Counted from the stretch's first letter, positions 51,301 through 61,931 are shown. The stretch is 64,000 bases of DNA from Owenia fusiformis (GCA_903813345.2 CAIIXF020000011.1:5916571-5980570), one strand, 5' to 3'. Numbers and translations: made by a program. The notes: generated by a model from the letters alone, not told the origin.

Positions 51301-54300
51301 TCCGAGACTGGTGCGATCTCCACAGATACAGCATAAGCTACCTCCACTGTGAAGATATTGTGTTTTTAATATCTTTAGTTGTTAGTAATTACTTGACTAA
51401 TTAAAGGTAATATCCGAGACTGGCGCGATCTCCACAGATACAGCATAAGCTACCTCCATTGTGAAGATGGAATGGCCGCAGCAATTGGGGTCATCTGTAT
51501 GCCGCTCACCATGTCTAGGTATTGGAAATATATCTTTTAGGGATATCTCTTAAGGGATGGTGTGGTGGTGTCCAGATATTAATAGATGTGCAGAACTAAA
51601 TTAATCCCCCTCCTCCTTCTTCCCCCTGCCAATAAACAATTTGGAAGCGCCCGATTAAACTGAATCACGTGATCTAATTATGCGCCAAAGACGTATTACA
51701 TGATTGCTGTCGCAGTGTTCTGGATTTTGAAGCCCTGTGATCGGAGGATGCATTTGAAGTGAAATGTAAAAATGTTAATTGGACTTTCACTAGAGTTTTC
51801 AATACATAAATTTCACTCTTGAAGTCCAACTTAAGAAGCGGTTGGTGTCTGTAATAAATTCTTTAAACTTCAAATAACTTAACAAATACTGTTTAGACTG
51901 ACTTTAGTTTTTTTTCAAAATCATCTTCAAGTTTTCAGAAGTTCAAATCTGACTTAATATTCAAGATTTGACCTTCAATGACCTTTTCAAGGTCAAAAAA
52001 TGTCAAAAAGTCTTTATTTCAACTTGCGTCAAATTGACCAAATTTTTTTCAAAATCATCTACAAGTTATCAGAATTTGAAATCTGACTTTAGATTTGAGA
52101 TTTGACTTTTTCAACTTGCTTCAAATTGACCAATTTATTTTTTCAAAACCATCTACAAGTTCTAGAAGTTCAAATCATGACTTTGGAATTGAGATAATAA
52201 TAATAATTCTCAAAGCTTTCATAGATCACCTAAAGAAGCAAGTGCATCTGCTAATACCTGGGTCACATTTGCTCCGATCCATCAGCCGGCGCCCACCGGT
52301 TGAGTGTTTTGTTCAATATTGTATATCAATTTTGAACAAAATACTCAATCGCCCAGGCGCCATAGTAAAAATCGGAGCAAATGTGACCACAGCATTAGAA
52401 GTGAAAAATATTCATATATAATTAGCTTACTTTTATTAATTACTTACTTTTATTATTAATTAATTTGCTTACTTTTTAATTAGCCAACTTGTTTTCACCT
52501 ATTTAGTAAAAAATTCTGGAGAGCATGCTAATTACTAACCCATAGTTAACAAAATGAATAAACAGTTTCAAGGGCATAGAATATACATGTACATGTACCA
52601 TAAACTCCTTTTTCCATTTTTATCCACAGGATTGTAATGGGTTATGTTGTCCAACCAGGGGGAATTTGTGAAGTGGCCTCATGGACAGACTTTGAACTTT
52701 ATAAAATAGGCGAAGATGGCACACCGCCCAAGAGTCTCACATTCAGCTTTATTGCAGGTATATTTCTCATTTTTCTAACGATTATTCTCTTTAAATGTGA
52801 ATAACAGTTGGTTGGTGGTGTTTGGCAGGTGGAGCTTGGTGTTTGGCAGATGGTGTTCAGTGTCTGTAACAAATGTAACCAATGACAGGTGGTGACAATC
52901 TGCATGTTAATACATTGTTATAAATACCTTAATTGTGAATCTTAGGGCCATTAGCAGAAACTTTGTAAAAGTTAAGAATTCCTATGACTATTGTTCTCTT
53001 ACAATGACATCATTACATTGATATCCATGGTTACAATTGGATGTGGAATTCTCAACTTTAAGAAGTTTCTGTTAATGACTCCCTGAATATCTCTTATAGG
53101 TGGCAAAAAATATGACGTCAAATATGAAGTTGTCGAGGCCCCAACATTCTACATGGGGTATGAGTGGGAGGCAAGAATCATTGAAAACTTTGTCAAGGGA
53201 ACGATAAACGGAAAAGCATGCTGGGGTATAAGCGAATGGGACTACAGGTAAGAGCTTGGAGCTCATAATAGATAAGAATTTAGTAATGCAGACAGAACAA
53301 CAGACAAACAGGGAGGGGGAAGGCAGGCAAGCCGACTGACCGACCAACCGACTGACCGATGAACTGACCAATAAACAAGATGGATAGATGAGGACACAAA
53401 GATGATCATTTTGGTGAATGATACATGAACATGCATATTTTAAGAAATCATCACTTTAATAAAATTGAAGATATATTCTCTCGATAAGATTATTAATACT
53501 TCTCTTTTCACAATTTTCTTTTTTTGTAAGAACTTATATGCAATATATCTACATTTTCAACTGCTTTTTAGTATCAATTTCTGTATGTACATATACAATA
53601 TATACAACATGCTCTTTGCTATCATAAATTTCAACAAGAGCAAACTACAGTTTTGACCTCCTGAATTTTAAGATATCGAATCCTGATTCAGACCCATTTT
53701 TATAGGTACCCCAAATGTCTCATTTATTAAGTCATCACCAAAAGTGGTGACATATTGTTATGATCTCCATTTTTTGTGACGGTTGTTGGTCGTTGGTGGA
53801 TGTTGGTTGGTGATCGGTGTCTGTTCTCAAAACTTTCAATAACTTATCAAATGCTGTTCAGAGTGACTTCAATTTTTTTCATAATCGCATCTACAAGTTA
53901 TCAGAAGTTCAAATCTGACCTTAGATTTGAGATTTGAGCTTCAATGACCTTCTCAAGGTCAAAAAGGTCTTTTTCAACTTACTTCAAATTGACCATTTTT
54001 TTAATAATCTACAAATTCTCAGAAGTTCAAATCTGACTTTAGATTTGAGATCCGACTTTCAATGACCTTCTCAAGGTCATAAAAGGTCAAAAAGGTCTTT
54101 TTTAAACTTGCTTCAAATTGATCAATTTTTTGTCAAAATCATCAATTCAGATTTGAGATTTGACCTTCAATGACCCTCTCAAGATAAAAAGGTCAAAAGA
54201 TATTTTTTCAACTTGCTTTAAATTGACCAATTTTTTCAAAATCATCTACAAGTTCTCAGAAGTTCAAATCTGACTAAGATTAAACTCATATAAATATCGT

Positions 54301-54928
54301 GAGAATCTAAATGTCTCTCATTGGCACCAAATTAGGCACATATTCTATATGAGCCTCAAACACAGGAAAACGGGTCTTATCACAAAAATTGAAATTGTGC
54401 CCACCCCTAAGATTAAGAGGAAAATGTGCAAAATTCAAATCCTTATTTTCGGTCTATATCTGCAAGACATAAGCCAATTGGCTCATTTGAATTAGGGTCT
54501 CTTTGTGCTTTTTAAGATAAACGAAAAATCAAAATATTGAAAAAAATCTGTGATAAGACCCCTTTTTCCTGTGCCCTGGCTCGTGTATCATTATGACCAT
54601 TTTTCTCGATGGATTCAGACTTGTTTTGACAGAATGAACTACATGTAATTACTTTGCACATTTAAGCTTGATTATTATTCATATAATACAATGAACTAGT
54701 ATGTCAATTCTAAAGAAGCAATATCCTGATGAGATGGATTGAGGCATTATCAAATTGTGGTGTACATATTTCAGGAACTCAGCAGTCTTAGGTATCTGAA
54801 TTGATATTTAAGCCTGATTACTTATTAGATGAAATGAATCATAACATATTTTCTTAATAATGAGATATTTGGTGACATTAAGAAATTGTAATTATTTCAG
54901 ACATGATCATCATATCCAAATGGGATGA
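42307..54928 (+). CDS. Membrane-anchored or secreted RDHSYG/RDW protein (DUF7064/AttH-like)
   Basis: Exons: 42307-42579, 45840-45947, 46761-46909, 47334-47501, 48250-48359, 51407-51518, 52630-52757, 53100-53247, 54901-54928; consistent phases, 407 residues. It starts MLMYILLALPIIYIIKN, a signal peptide or anchor. The core has two beta-rich halves: AVDAVYFNGGSREGQYLVMA...VPGVGLFELP, then HYEQFGEITGSVCV...VRDHSYG-NIRDWRDLHRY...VMGYVVQP...ASWTDFELYKIG...EWDYRHD. The G-x-RDHS-x-G-x-RDW motif recalls DUF7064/AttH lipocalin-like proteins and the N-terminal region of invertebrate proteins annotated as putative phosphoenolpyruvate synthases; this is from memory and unverified. Biochemical function unknown. 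The last exon (RHDHHIQMG, stop) is the least certain part. It diverges from LAMTOR4. Its introns hold several transposons, two beginning within 15 bp of a splice donor. Confidence 0.8.
42750..43152. mobile_element. MITE copy, TACTGTA...TTAATTTG family
   Basis: Starts TACTGTATTTGATTTAATTT and ends with inverse AAATTAAGGCAATTTACAGTA. Third member of the family at 34603-35122, more diverged; in the first intron of the gene starting at 42307. Confidence 0.65.
43360..45496. mobile_element. 2.1-kb hAT-like non-autonomous element, TSD ATACT
   Basis: Begins CAGGGCCGTCAGATGGGG and ends CTTACGGGCCTG, with ATACT on both sides (43355-43359 and 45497-45501). The interior is five to six diverged tandem units of about 300 bp, each with GTGCCCAGAAAGCACCAAAT, CCACCCCTCACACCCCC and a C-rich tract. 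No transposase frame. A smaller MITE (44172-44566) is nested in one unit. Confidence 0.8.
44172..44566. mobile_element. 395-bp MITE with perfect 27-bp TIRs and internal duplication
   Basis: The left end AAAAGGACGATTCTCGGTTT... (44172-44198) is repeated perfectly in inverse orientation at 44540-44566. Inside, two ~175-bp direct copies each start near GAGCATTATCCCTGCTTCAG. Nested in the 43360-45496 element. Class unknown. Confidence 0.85.
46156..46354. mobile_element. CAGTGATC MITE copy, TSD CTGGT
   Basis: Starts CAGTGATCTTCCC, ends GGAAACCAGTG, flanked by CTGGT at 46151-46155 and 46355-46359. Same family as 26826-27008. Confidence 0.75.
46469..46674. mobile_element. CAGTGATC MITE copy, opposite orientation
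   Basis: Starts CAGTGTTCTC and ends GGGAGATCACTG; target duplication imperfect. Lies 115 bp from a sister copy in opposite orientation and 87 bp upstream of the exon at 46761. Confidence 0.7.
46920..47280. mobile_element. G/C-run transposon fragment next to a splice donor
   Basis: ATTGGCGAATCCAGGGGGGG begins about 10 bp after the donor of exon 46761-46909. The stretch ends near AACCCCCCTCCC...GGATTGACCCTGG (to 47277). The ends are roughly complementary, but I found no clean target duplication. Confidence 0.5.
47610..48022. mobile_element. hAT-like fragment with GGGCGTWGCCAG ends and internal array
   Basis: Left CATGGGCGTTGCCAGG and right CTGGCTACGCCCCTG are inverse. A ~20-bp tandem array (CACCTATTAATTTTTGCC, about seven copies, 47755-47905) fills the centre. 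The flanks do not match, so it may be a composite. Confidence 0.55.
48367..49597. mobile_element. 1.2-kb hAT-like element, TSD AGGTA inside a splice donor
   Basis: Begins CAGGGCCGTAGGGAG and ends CTGGCTACGCCACTG. AGGTA occurs at 48362-48366 and 49598-49602. The left copy of AGGTA is part of the donor G|GTAGGTA of exon 48250-48359, so the element starts at intron position +8. Its second half is a ~20-bp array of GCAAATTTGGCAAAATTTAA (49140-49550, about 20 diverged units). No transposase. Confidence 0.8.
50200..51475 (+). repeat. 13-copy tandem array of a splice acceptor plus 66 bp of exon
   Basis: Units of 85-115 bp each contain TTAAAG|GTAATATCCGAGACT, then GGCGCGATCTCCACAGATAC and AGCATAAGCTAC, in some copies followed by CTCCACTGTGAAGAT. 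Starts are near 50206, 50313, 50401, 50491, 50581, 50687, 50774, 50864, 50954, 51067, 51179, 51291 and 51403. Only the last continues into GGAATGGCCGCAGC and is the real exon (51407-51518, GNIRDWRDLHRY...). The others run from exon-like sequence straight back into intron-like sequence (ATTGTGTTTTTCATTTCTTT) with no donor. The last four units share a longer form, showing local amplification. Confidence 0.9.
51880..52190. repeat. ~110-bp repeat with AAGGTCA words, first array
   Basis: Two to three diverged units containing ATCTACAAGTTNTCAGAAGTTC, GATTTGACCTTCAATGACCT and TCAAGGTCAAAAA. Related array at 53825-54290. Confidence 0.7.
52258..52389. repeat. 132-bp hairpin (inverted repeat)
   Basis: GGTCACATTTGCTCCGAT at the left is inverted as ATCGGAGCAAATGTGACC at the right. 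Further in, GAGTGTTTTGTTCAA pairs with TTGAACAAAATACTC. The arms are about 60 bp with a short loop, so a foldback MITE is likely. In the intron 51519-52629. Confidence 0.75.
53825..54290. repeat. ~110-bp repeat with AAGGTCA words, second array
   Basis: About four units, each with TGACCTTCTCAAGGTCA and often AAAGGTCAAAAAGGTC. These are everted and direct repeats of the nuclear-receptor half-site AGGTCA. Same unit as the array at 51880-52190, on the other side of exons 7 and 8. Confidence 0.75.
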
Positions 54929-55429
54929 TGGTAAACCCAACAACACATGGAAAGTTATGCGTTCTCAGATTGAGGAAGTACTGAAAACAATGAAAATGTT
55001 TAAATCTTAATTTGAGCCTCATAGGCTGCGGTATGCACTTGTACAATTGCACAATTGTATAATTGCACATTATTGCAACAACCTGTGTGTATAGGACTTA
55101 CATGTACTATAGTTCAGTAGGTCATTGAAAGTTCAGAATATTCCCCCACTCACTCTTTGGCTTTACATACTTGTACTATTTGTGCCTTATTCTAATTCTA
55201 TGTACTTATATTGTATGTATTTGTATGTATTACATTTTGTTTATGGTTTGGTAGGAAATCCACCTACCTACATTTTTCAATGTTCAAGTTTGAAAACTTT
55301 TCAATTCTCTTTTTATCTACAATTGATACACAATGTTACTAGCTACTATATGTCATAATGTTGACAGCAAATATTCCTATAAGATGTACATACTATTTCA
55401 AAACATATGTATAACATTTTTATGATCAT
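54929..55429. other. 3' flank of the 407-residue gene, no further exon certain
   Basis: An open frame at 54903-55010 (MIIISKWDDGKPNNTWKVMR onward) overlaps the last exon in another frame. It cannot be joined to the exon before it by the visible splice site. Otherwise AT-rich sequence. Confidence 0.4.
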
Positions 55430-58209
55430 AATTTAATGCCTGAAAATAACATGATTGGTACATGGCTTCAATTGCCATTTGCCTCTTTATTTGAAGATGA
55501 CTTTATAGATGCTGCTCCATATGGATCATCTCTTTCCATTTTTTCCGATAAACTTTTTAATCCTATACATCTTCTTCCTGCTGAGGAATCTGATGACTCA
55601 AGGTTCTCTGAATTCACAGAAACCTTTATTGGCAAATGTAATTATCATGAAACACATGAACTTAAGAACAAAATAGGGTCGTCTTTAAATACAGAGCTTT
55701 CAATTCTTAATCTCAACTCCAGAAGTATCTTAGCTAATCAGTGGAAACTGGATAACTTATTAGCTACTACTGGGGTAAATTTTTCTATAATTGCTTTATC
55801 TGAAACTTGGCTTAATGCATCAAATCAAAACCAGTTTAACTTACCTAACTACTCATCAGAATTTAATTCTAGAATAGATAAAAGAGGGGGTGGTGTCTGT
55901 ATAAATGTTCACAACTCCTTGCAGTATATTACACGCAATGACCTTAGGGTTGATAATCTAGAATGTGAATCAGTAGCTATTGAATTAATCAGTCAAAACT
56001 CAAAAAATATCATTATTACTGTCATATATAAGCCACCTGGTGTTGATGTGTTACAATTTAATAGTGACTTATTGCAAAACAGGAAAAGCTTACAAGTCCT
56101 TCAACCATAAACTTAAGCACATAATTAAATACTCAAAACGTACATATTATCAAAATAAGTTTGCCGAAGTAAGTGGTAACATTAAAAAGTCTTGGTCTAT
56201 CATTAATGAACTACTTGGAAAAAACAAAAAGAGCTGCATTGCCATCTAAATTCACTATAAATGGAAAGGAAACAACAGATCATGAAATCATTTCTAATGG
56301 ATTTAATAATTTTTTTGCCAATATTGGTAAAAATCTAGCCAAGGAGATTCCAAAATCCAAAAAATGCTTTAATGAATACCTAGCAAGAGCTCAAAAAGTT
56401 CAATCATCTATTTATCTCAAAAAGACCTCAAAAACTGAGCTTGAATTAGAAATGTGTCTTCTAAAATCTTCCTCGCCTGGACCTGATGGGATTCTACCGT
56501 CACTTATTAAGTCTGCAAGACAGTTTTTAATTGATCCACTCTTGTATATATTTAACTTATCTTTTAAATCTGGTATTTTCCCAGACGCCCTGAAATTGGC
56601 CAAAGTAACACCTGTATTTAAAAAAGGTGTCACTACAAATCCTTCTAACTATAGACCAATTTCAGTTTTATCGGTATTTTCTAAATTGTTAGAAAAGCTC
56701 ATGCACGCCAAACTCACTGGTTTTTTAGAACGTTTTGAAGTTATTTTTACTTATCAATTTGGATTTCAGAAATTCAATTCTACCTACATGGCCATTTTAT
56801 ATTTCATTGAACAAATTCGTAAATCAACTGACTTGGGGAAAACGAGCATTGGCATAACATTAGATTTTTCCAAGGCCTTTGACACAATTAATCATGACAT
56901 TTTGATACAAAAACTTGAATATTATGGCATCAGAGGAATAGCTAAGTCCTGGTTTGAAAGTTATTTAAAAGACCGCAAACAATATGTCACCATTAACAAT
57001 TATGAATCTAAACAATCATCTCTAAATTGTGGTGTTCCGCAGGGCTCGGTACTTGGACCACTATTATTTATTCTTTACATAAATGATCTGCCTTTTGTTG
57101 CCCCTAATCTAAAATTTATAATGTTTGCTGATGACACCAATCTTCTTGATAGTGATTGTGATTTAAATGAACTTATGACTAGAACTAATGCAAACTTGAA
57201 TTCAATAGATGACTGGATAAAAGCAAACAAACTTTCACTTAATATTGGCAAAACCAATGCTATTCTATTTGGACCCAAAAAAAATCAAACAAATCTGAAT
57301 CTTAAAATACGCAATGAGAACATAAATTTCCGGGAAAAAATTGACTTTCTTGGAATTATTATTGATAAAAACCTGAAATTTAAAGAACACATAAAATCTG
57401 TTGAAACGAAGATTTCTCGCGTCATTGGTTCTCTTTATCACATTAAACATCTACTTCAATTAGACAGTTTCAAAACAATTTACTACTCATTGATACACTC
57501 TCAATTAAATTATTGCAACATAATCTGGGGTAACACATTTAAATAAACTACATAAACTGCAGAAACAATTCTTAAGGCTAGCTTTAAATAAGGATAGACT
57601 TTCACACTCCACTCCCCTATTTAAAGATCTTAAAATATTAAATATTTTTGATGTCAACAGATATTGTACTGGTCAGTTCATGTACAAAATCTTTAATAAA
57701 CACCCCAGTCTTCCAAAAAATCTATTTCAAGACTTGTTTGATATCAACATTAATATTCATCATCATTACACAAGACAATTGCATTATTTTCATATCCCTA
57801 AATGCTCTAAACTTTCCCTTCGCTATCTAGGTCCTAATCTTTGGAATGCTCTACCACATGATATTAAAAAATGCTCCACTCTAAATATTTTCAAATCTTC
57901 ATATAAAAAACTACTCATCTACGATAATGCATAATACCAATCAGATCATACTGTATTGTGATTTATACTGGTACCTGATTTTTTGTAACATTTTTATATT
58001 GTACATCCTTAGATAAATTGTTAATACCATTTTTATATACCTACATGTAACATAATATAAGTGTTTTCTTTTATATGTAGTCTAGATGTCATTTTAATAA
58101 TTTCTGTTAAACCGCAACATATACCCACTAGGGTGTCTAGCGGCTTGTTTTTATAGTGTATATTATATAAGAATTATGAAATAAATAGAATTGAATTGAA
58201 TTGAATTGA
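55430..58209 (+). mobile_element. Defective non-LTR retrotransposon (CR1/L2-like LINE)
   Basis: The 5' part (55436-56083) encodes an APE-type endonuclease fragment (LNLNSRSI, IIALSETWLN, YKPPG). It then jumps at about 56083 to the linker before the reverse transcriptase (YYQNKFAEV...WSIINELLGK), so the centre of the endonuclease, including GDFN, is deleted. The reverse transcriptase (56173-57546) has SSPGPDGI, NYRPISVLSVFSKLLEK, LDFSKAFDTINHDIL, GVPQGSVLGPLLFILYINDL and FADD. A frameshift in an A-run near 56225 separates linker and RT, and another near 57540 separates RT from its C-terminal region (57549-57934). The 3' end is a (GAATT)n tail at 58188-58208, typical of CR1/L2-type elements. 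Inactive as it stands; 5' end uncertain. Confidence 0.88.
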
Positions 58210-60230
58210 CATTCAGCAAGTAGAGATAATTTTGATTTACGTCATTAAATATTCAAGATAAAGTCAAAGTGATATAATATTTGAAATCTACATGTAGAAG
58301 TGTGGTTTCAACAATTGTTTAACAGCTTTGAAAAATTTTAATTTTCTTTGAAAGTGCTATAGGTGGTAAGGTAGATTCTCCATAGACCCCATGTTATTAA
58401 ATCACAAAAAGTGAATTTCTTTTCTTGTTACATCGGATGGATAATTTTTCTTTTACTGATGACATTTCTTAATTTGTGTAACTACAGGCCCATAGCCAGG
58501 GGGGGAGGTTCGCAGGGTTCGGGTGACCCCCCCCCCCTGGCCAAAAATTCTTTCAAAATCATGTTTTTTTCACCATTTAGAGCACTTCTCTTGTGATTTT
58601 AGCCATATTTGGGCCAATTGTCTAATGTGAACCCCCCTGGAAATTATCTGGGTTATTAGACAGTGTCTTAGAGATCTGACTTGATCACATTATTTTTTCT
58701 GAAGAGGTGTTCAAAAAATTGAACTAGTTTCTTTTGCATTAAATGAGGAAAATATCACATAGACAAAGTAACTCTTCAACCTGTTAATCAAACTAAAAGA
58801 ACCATATGAAATATCTATGTTCAATAAGAAGACACAAACATAAGACGACTATTATAAGTAATATAGATCTCTGAAAATGAAATTGCTTAAGCATTTTGAT
58901 TGGTCTAAAGCTCTCCAAGCCTGCCTCCAACATGATTTGATTGACTGATGTCAGAGCAGTATATATGTTATTAAATTCGAATGAGGTGGCAAAAAACAGA
59001 ACTGTGCCAGTGACAATGATGCAGTTAGCACAGTGGAAAAAATGCTACAATTTAGAAAGTGATATAGAGTAGCGCTAGAATGCCAATGAGTATATAGCAA
59101 CCAAAATTGTTTAAACATTTTCTCTTAAACCTTAATAATAAAAGTTAATCCAAAAAATTAAGGGCAATTTTGGTTGCAATTTTTTGATAAACTCGAGACA
59201 TCTGTCGCAAATTATTACACTGAAATGTTGACATCATCAGCCAAGAACAATAAGACTTCATATGTACTGGTATATGCAGAAAATTCAGAGGAAATCTGAG
59301 ACTGATCAGGTAACACAAGCCTATTACTGGAATTTCATTTGGAGACAATAGACATAAAGAAAAACCATCTGGTGGACAATCTAAAAACTTTGAAGATCAA
59401 TAGAGTATTAAATGCACTTTAATGTAAAAAATAAAGGATTTGTAGTGATATGGTGAGCTATATTCAACATTGTTTTTCTCCTAAACCAATTATTGTTGAA
59501 AACAATCTGAAAAACACATCCTGTATGTAATAATCACTGATTGACAACAATTTATGTTTTTTAGTGCAATTTTTTTTTTTTCATTTCTACCGATTCTTAG
59601 AGAATGAAATAAAATATCTATCCAAACCTTGTTGCATCAAAATGGCATATCAGACTGTACTTGGATCTCTAAATATTGTCATTAATTTAAAGGGAAGTTT
59701 GGTTCATCAAAAAAATATCTAAAAACAGATAAAATAAATACCCCCAAAATATATAGAATTAAAAATATAACATAATTATTTTAAATGAACCAAATGTTCC
59801 TTTGTGTAATTACACTATTGAGAGACCTAAATATGTTTTTTGTCATTTTGTTCCAGCAAATTCGTAGAGATGTTTCATTTCATTTCAAACAATGTGGTAC
59901 GATAGAACAAAAGAAAATGTCTGATGTGTGTGATGTGAATATTTTCAAATTTAATTGTTACCATTCAAAGGATAACCATTACATTGATGATGCTTAAATT
60001 TTTCAGAATTTTTTTGATAACTGGTTTAGAGAAAAATGTGTTCAATTTACCACCATATCACTACCAATCCTTTGTTAATTTTCTTAAATCTAGGATTCAT
60101 AATGTATTAGACATTAACAGATTGCTTACAAACAATCTGAAGCATTTTTAATATAAACATGGACTTAGGCCCATGACCTAACTTTACAGCTAAAGCCTCA
60201 CTGCCCAACAATTGCCTATAAAAGGATAAA
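58210..60230. other. Intergenic, one G/C-run repeat fragment
   Basis: 58486-58640 has CAGGCCCATAGCCAGGGGGG and a matching C-run, a hAT-like end fragment. The rest is AT-rich with no recognised exon. TATAAAA at 60217-60223 lies only 8 bp before the next start codon, too close for a TATA box unless a later start is used. An acceptor-like CTTTACAG at 60183-60189 could join a 5'UTR exon. Confidence 0.5.
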
Positions 60231-61931
60231 ATGACAATGAAAATATTAATCCTGTGGTCAGTGACATTGGCAATACTCTATCAGGATCTTCATGCAGACA
60301 CTCATCTTATTGTGACTCAGCTGAACAATACTCATCCAAACAGTACTCAACTTAACATTTTTAAAACGAATGGTACTAATCCTAGCAGTACTTTGGGTAG
60401 CAGTACTCAGCTTAACAATACTCAAACAAGCAGTACCCAAATTAATGTTACTCAAGTAAATAATAATCAACAAGATGATATCGAGGACACTGGTGAATGT
60501 GGTTCACCTATTGATCTGTATAAGAACTGTGTTTTGAATACATGCAGTGGAAGATGTGGGGATAGAGCTAATTACTCCATCCCTGGCAGTTTATGCTCTT
60601 GTGACAACGCTTGCACTATTTATGGAGATTGTTGCAAGGACTTCAAATCAAAATGTGGCAATTTTAGCCAAGGTGACTTTGTTCAATTGAAACCGACTGA
60701 TTTTACATGCAAGAAGCATGCTCCTGACAAGTATGTCTTTATGAGAGTAACCTGTAAGCCGAGCTACAGCAACGAGGCTGTCATCAAGGAGTGTTACATG
60801 AATTCTGGGTTTGAAGGCATGGTACCGGTCTCAGATCCTAAGACTGAGATTGTATATTCCAATTACTTCTGTGCACTGTGTAATGATGTGACATATGTCG
60901 TGCCTTGGGAGCTGACAGTTATGTGCAAAAAAGCTGGGCTCCCAAAAAATGACATTAGATGGAGCGAACTTATGTTGTCATTTCTTAACTCTAATATTGT
61001 TGGAAGGAGATGTGATATATACACTCAACCATCAATAGCCCTCAAAAGTGTGATTCCAGTCAAATGTGCTCCTGTTGATTCAAAATGTTCTTGGAGATGT
61101 AGAGATCCCAGCATCATAAAACTCTGTAAGAATGGAGAATATGACCCGCAATATGACCAATTTGGACTTGTTCGAAACAACCATTGCTTTCAGTGTCTGA
61201 ATTATGGACTGCGTGACAAATGTCCATTTGGAGATAGGAAGTCAATAGAACAATTGGTATATATGTTTTCTTACACTCTTCTGTTAGATGTAGTAGAGGA
61301 GGCCGTATTTAGTGTAAAACTTAAATCAGGATTTGGTATTAACAAAATCAACTCAGAAGCAGAGATTGATCATGGTGAAGTACGTTTGACAACTTGTGGT
61401 GCACCATTTGTTTTAATTAACGGAAAATGTGAGCTGGATGGAATGTACATTGCTGTTTTATGTGATTTTGACATAGATTCATCAAATGTCACATATACAG
61501 TGCTGACTCAAGATCAGGAAATTAGCATAAGTGGAAAAATCAGAGAAATATATGACGCTATCGGACTGGTTGGATTAGATTACCGTAAAAGAAGTGACAT
61601 GAAATTAAGGTTGAAATGGTATGTCAGTATGCCCTTTGAAACTGGCATGTGGAGATTGGTACATTTAGAATATGAGAAAACCTTCTTGAATTATCTGAAA
61701 ACAATCTTCCCTTGTATACTGTCAAATGAATGCAGCTATACCAAGAGCAAGGCTGGGAGCAAGGATATTCCAAGAATCAAACAAACAATCAATGTATCAA
61801 GCAATAAGAGGATTGAATCTGGATTGAATAATCAAAAGACAATCAATAGCAGCAGCTCTACAGTTGAAAACAAGTTGTCGCCAGAATTTATAATTCTTAT
61901 ACTGACATTATGCTTTGCATGGACCGTGTAA
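60231..61931 (+). CDS. Somatomedin-B ectodomain protein, GPI-anchored, intronless
   Basis: 566 residues in one exon. Residues 1-22 (MTMKILILWSVTLAILYQDL) are a signal peptide. Residues 23-80 are Asn/Thr/Ser-rich with many N-x-T/S sites. Residues 100-142 are a somatomedin B domain (CVLNTCSGRCG...CSCDNAC...YGDCCKDF...C). Then follow ~350 residues with paired Cys (FTCKKH, VTCKPSY, NYFCALCNDV, CSWRCRDPS, HCFQCLNYG, TTCGAPF) resembling the ectodomain that precedes the seven-helix part of invertebrate SMB/Methuselah-like GPCRs (family knowledge). Here the protein ends in a single hydrophobic tail LSPEFIILILTLCFAWTV, a GPI-attachment type signal, with no 7TM. A cell-surface binding or decoy role is inference. 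Tail-to-tail with a paralogue at 63595. Confidence 0.82.
   Translation: MTMKILILWSVTLAILYQDLHADTHLIVTQLNNTHPNSTQLNIFKTNGTNPSSTLGSSTQLNNTQTSSTQINVTQVNNNQQDDIEDTGECGSPIDLYKNCVLNTCSGRCGDRANYSIPGSLCSCDNACTIYGDCCKDFKSKCGNFSQGDFVQLKPTDFTCKKHAPDKYVFMRVTCKPSYSNEAVIKECYMNSGFEGMVPVSDPKTEIVYSNYFCALCNDVTYVVPWELTVMCKKAGLPKNDIRWSELMLSFLNSNIVGRRCDIYTQPSIALKSVIPVKCAPVDSKCSWRCRDPSIIKLCKNGEYDPQYDQFGLVRNNHCFQCLNYGLRDKCPFGDRKSIEQLVYMFSYTLLLDVVEEAVFSVKLKSGFGINKINSEAEIDHGEVRLTTCGAPFVLINGKCELDGMYIAVLCDFDIDSSNVTYTVLTQDQEISISGKIREIYDAIGLVGLDYRKRSDMKLRLKWYVSMPFETGMWRLVHLEYEKTFLNYLKTIFPCILSNECSYTKSKAGSKDIPRIKQTINVSSNKRIESGLNNQKTINSSSSTVENKLSPEFIILILTLCFAWTV

Noticed and set aside
50200-51406. Array units considered as a series of real alternative exons
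   Set aside because: The exon-like parts have no downstream donor and run into intron sequence with stops; only the last unit continues into coding sequence.
54903-55010. Alternative last-exon frame MIIISKWDDGKPNN...
   Set aside because: The acceptor at 54899-54900 and the phase of the previous exon give RHDHHIQMG-stop instead; no AG puts this frame in phase.
59785-59997. 70-residue frame before the somatomedin-B gene
   Set aside because: No domain and no conserved motif; length expected by chance in AT-rich DNA.
60217-60223. TATA box for the somatomedin-B gene
   Set aside because: Only 8 bp before the start codon, so transcription would begin downstream of it; more likely fortuitous, or an upstream exon exists.
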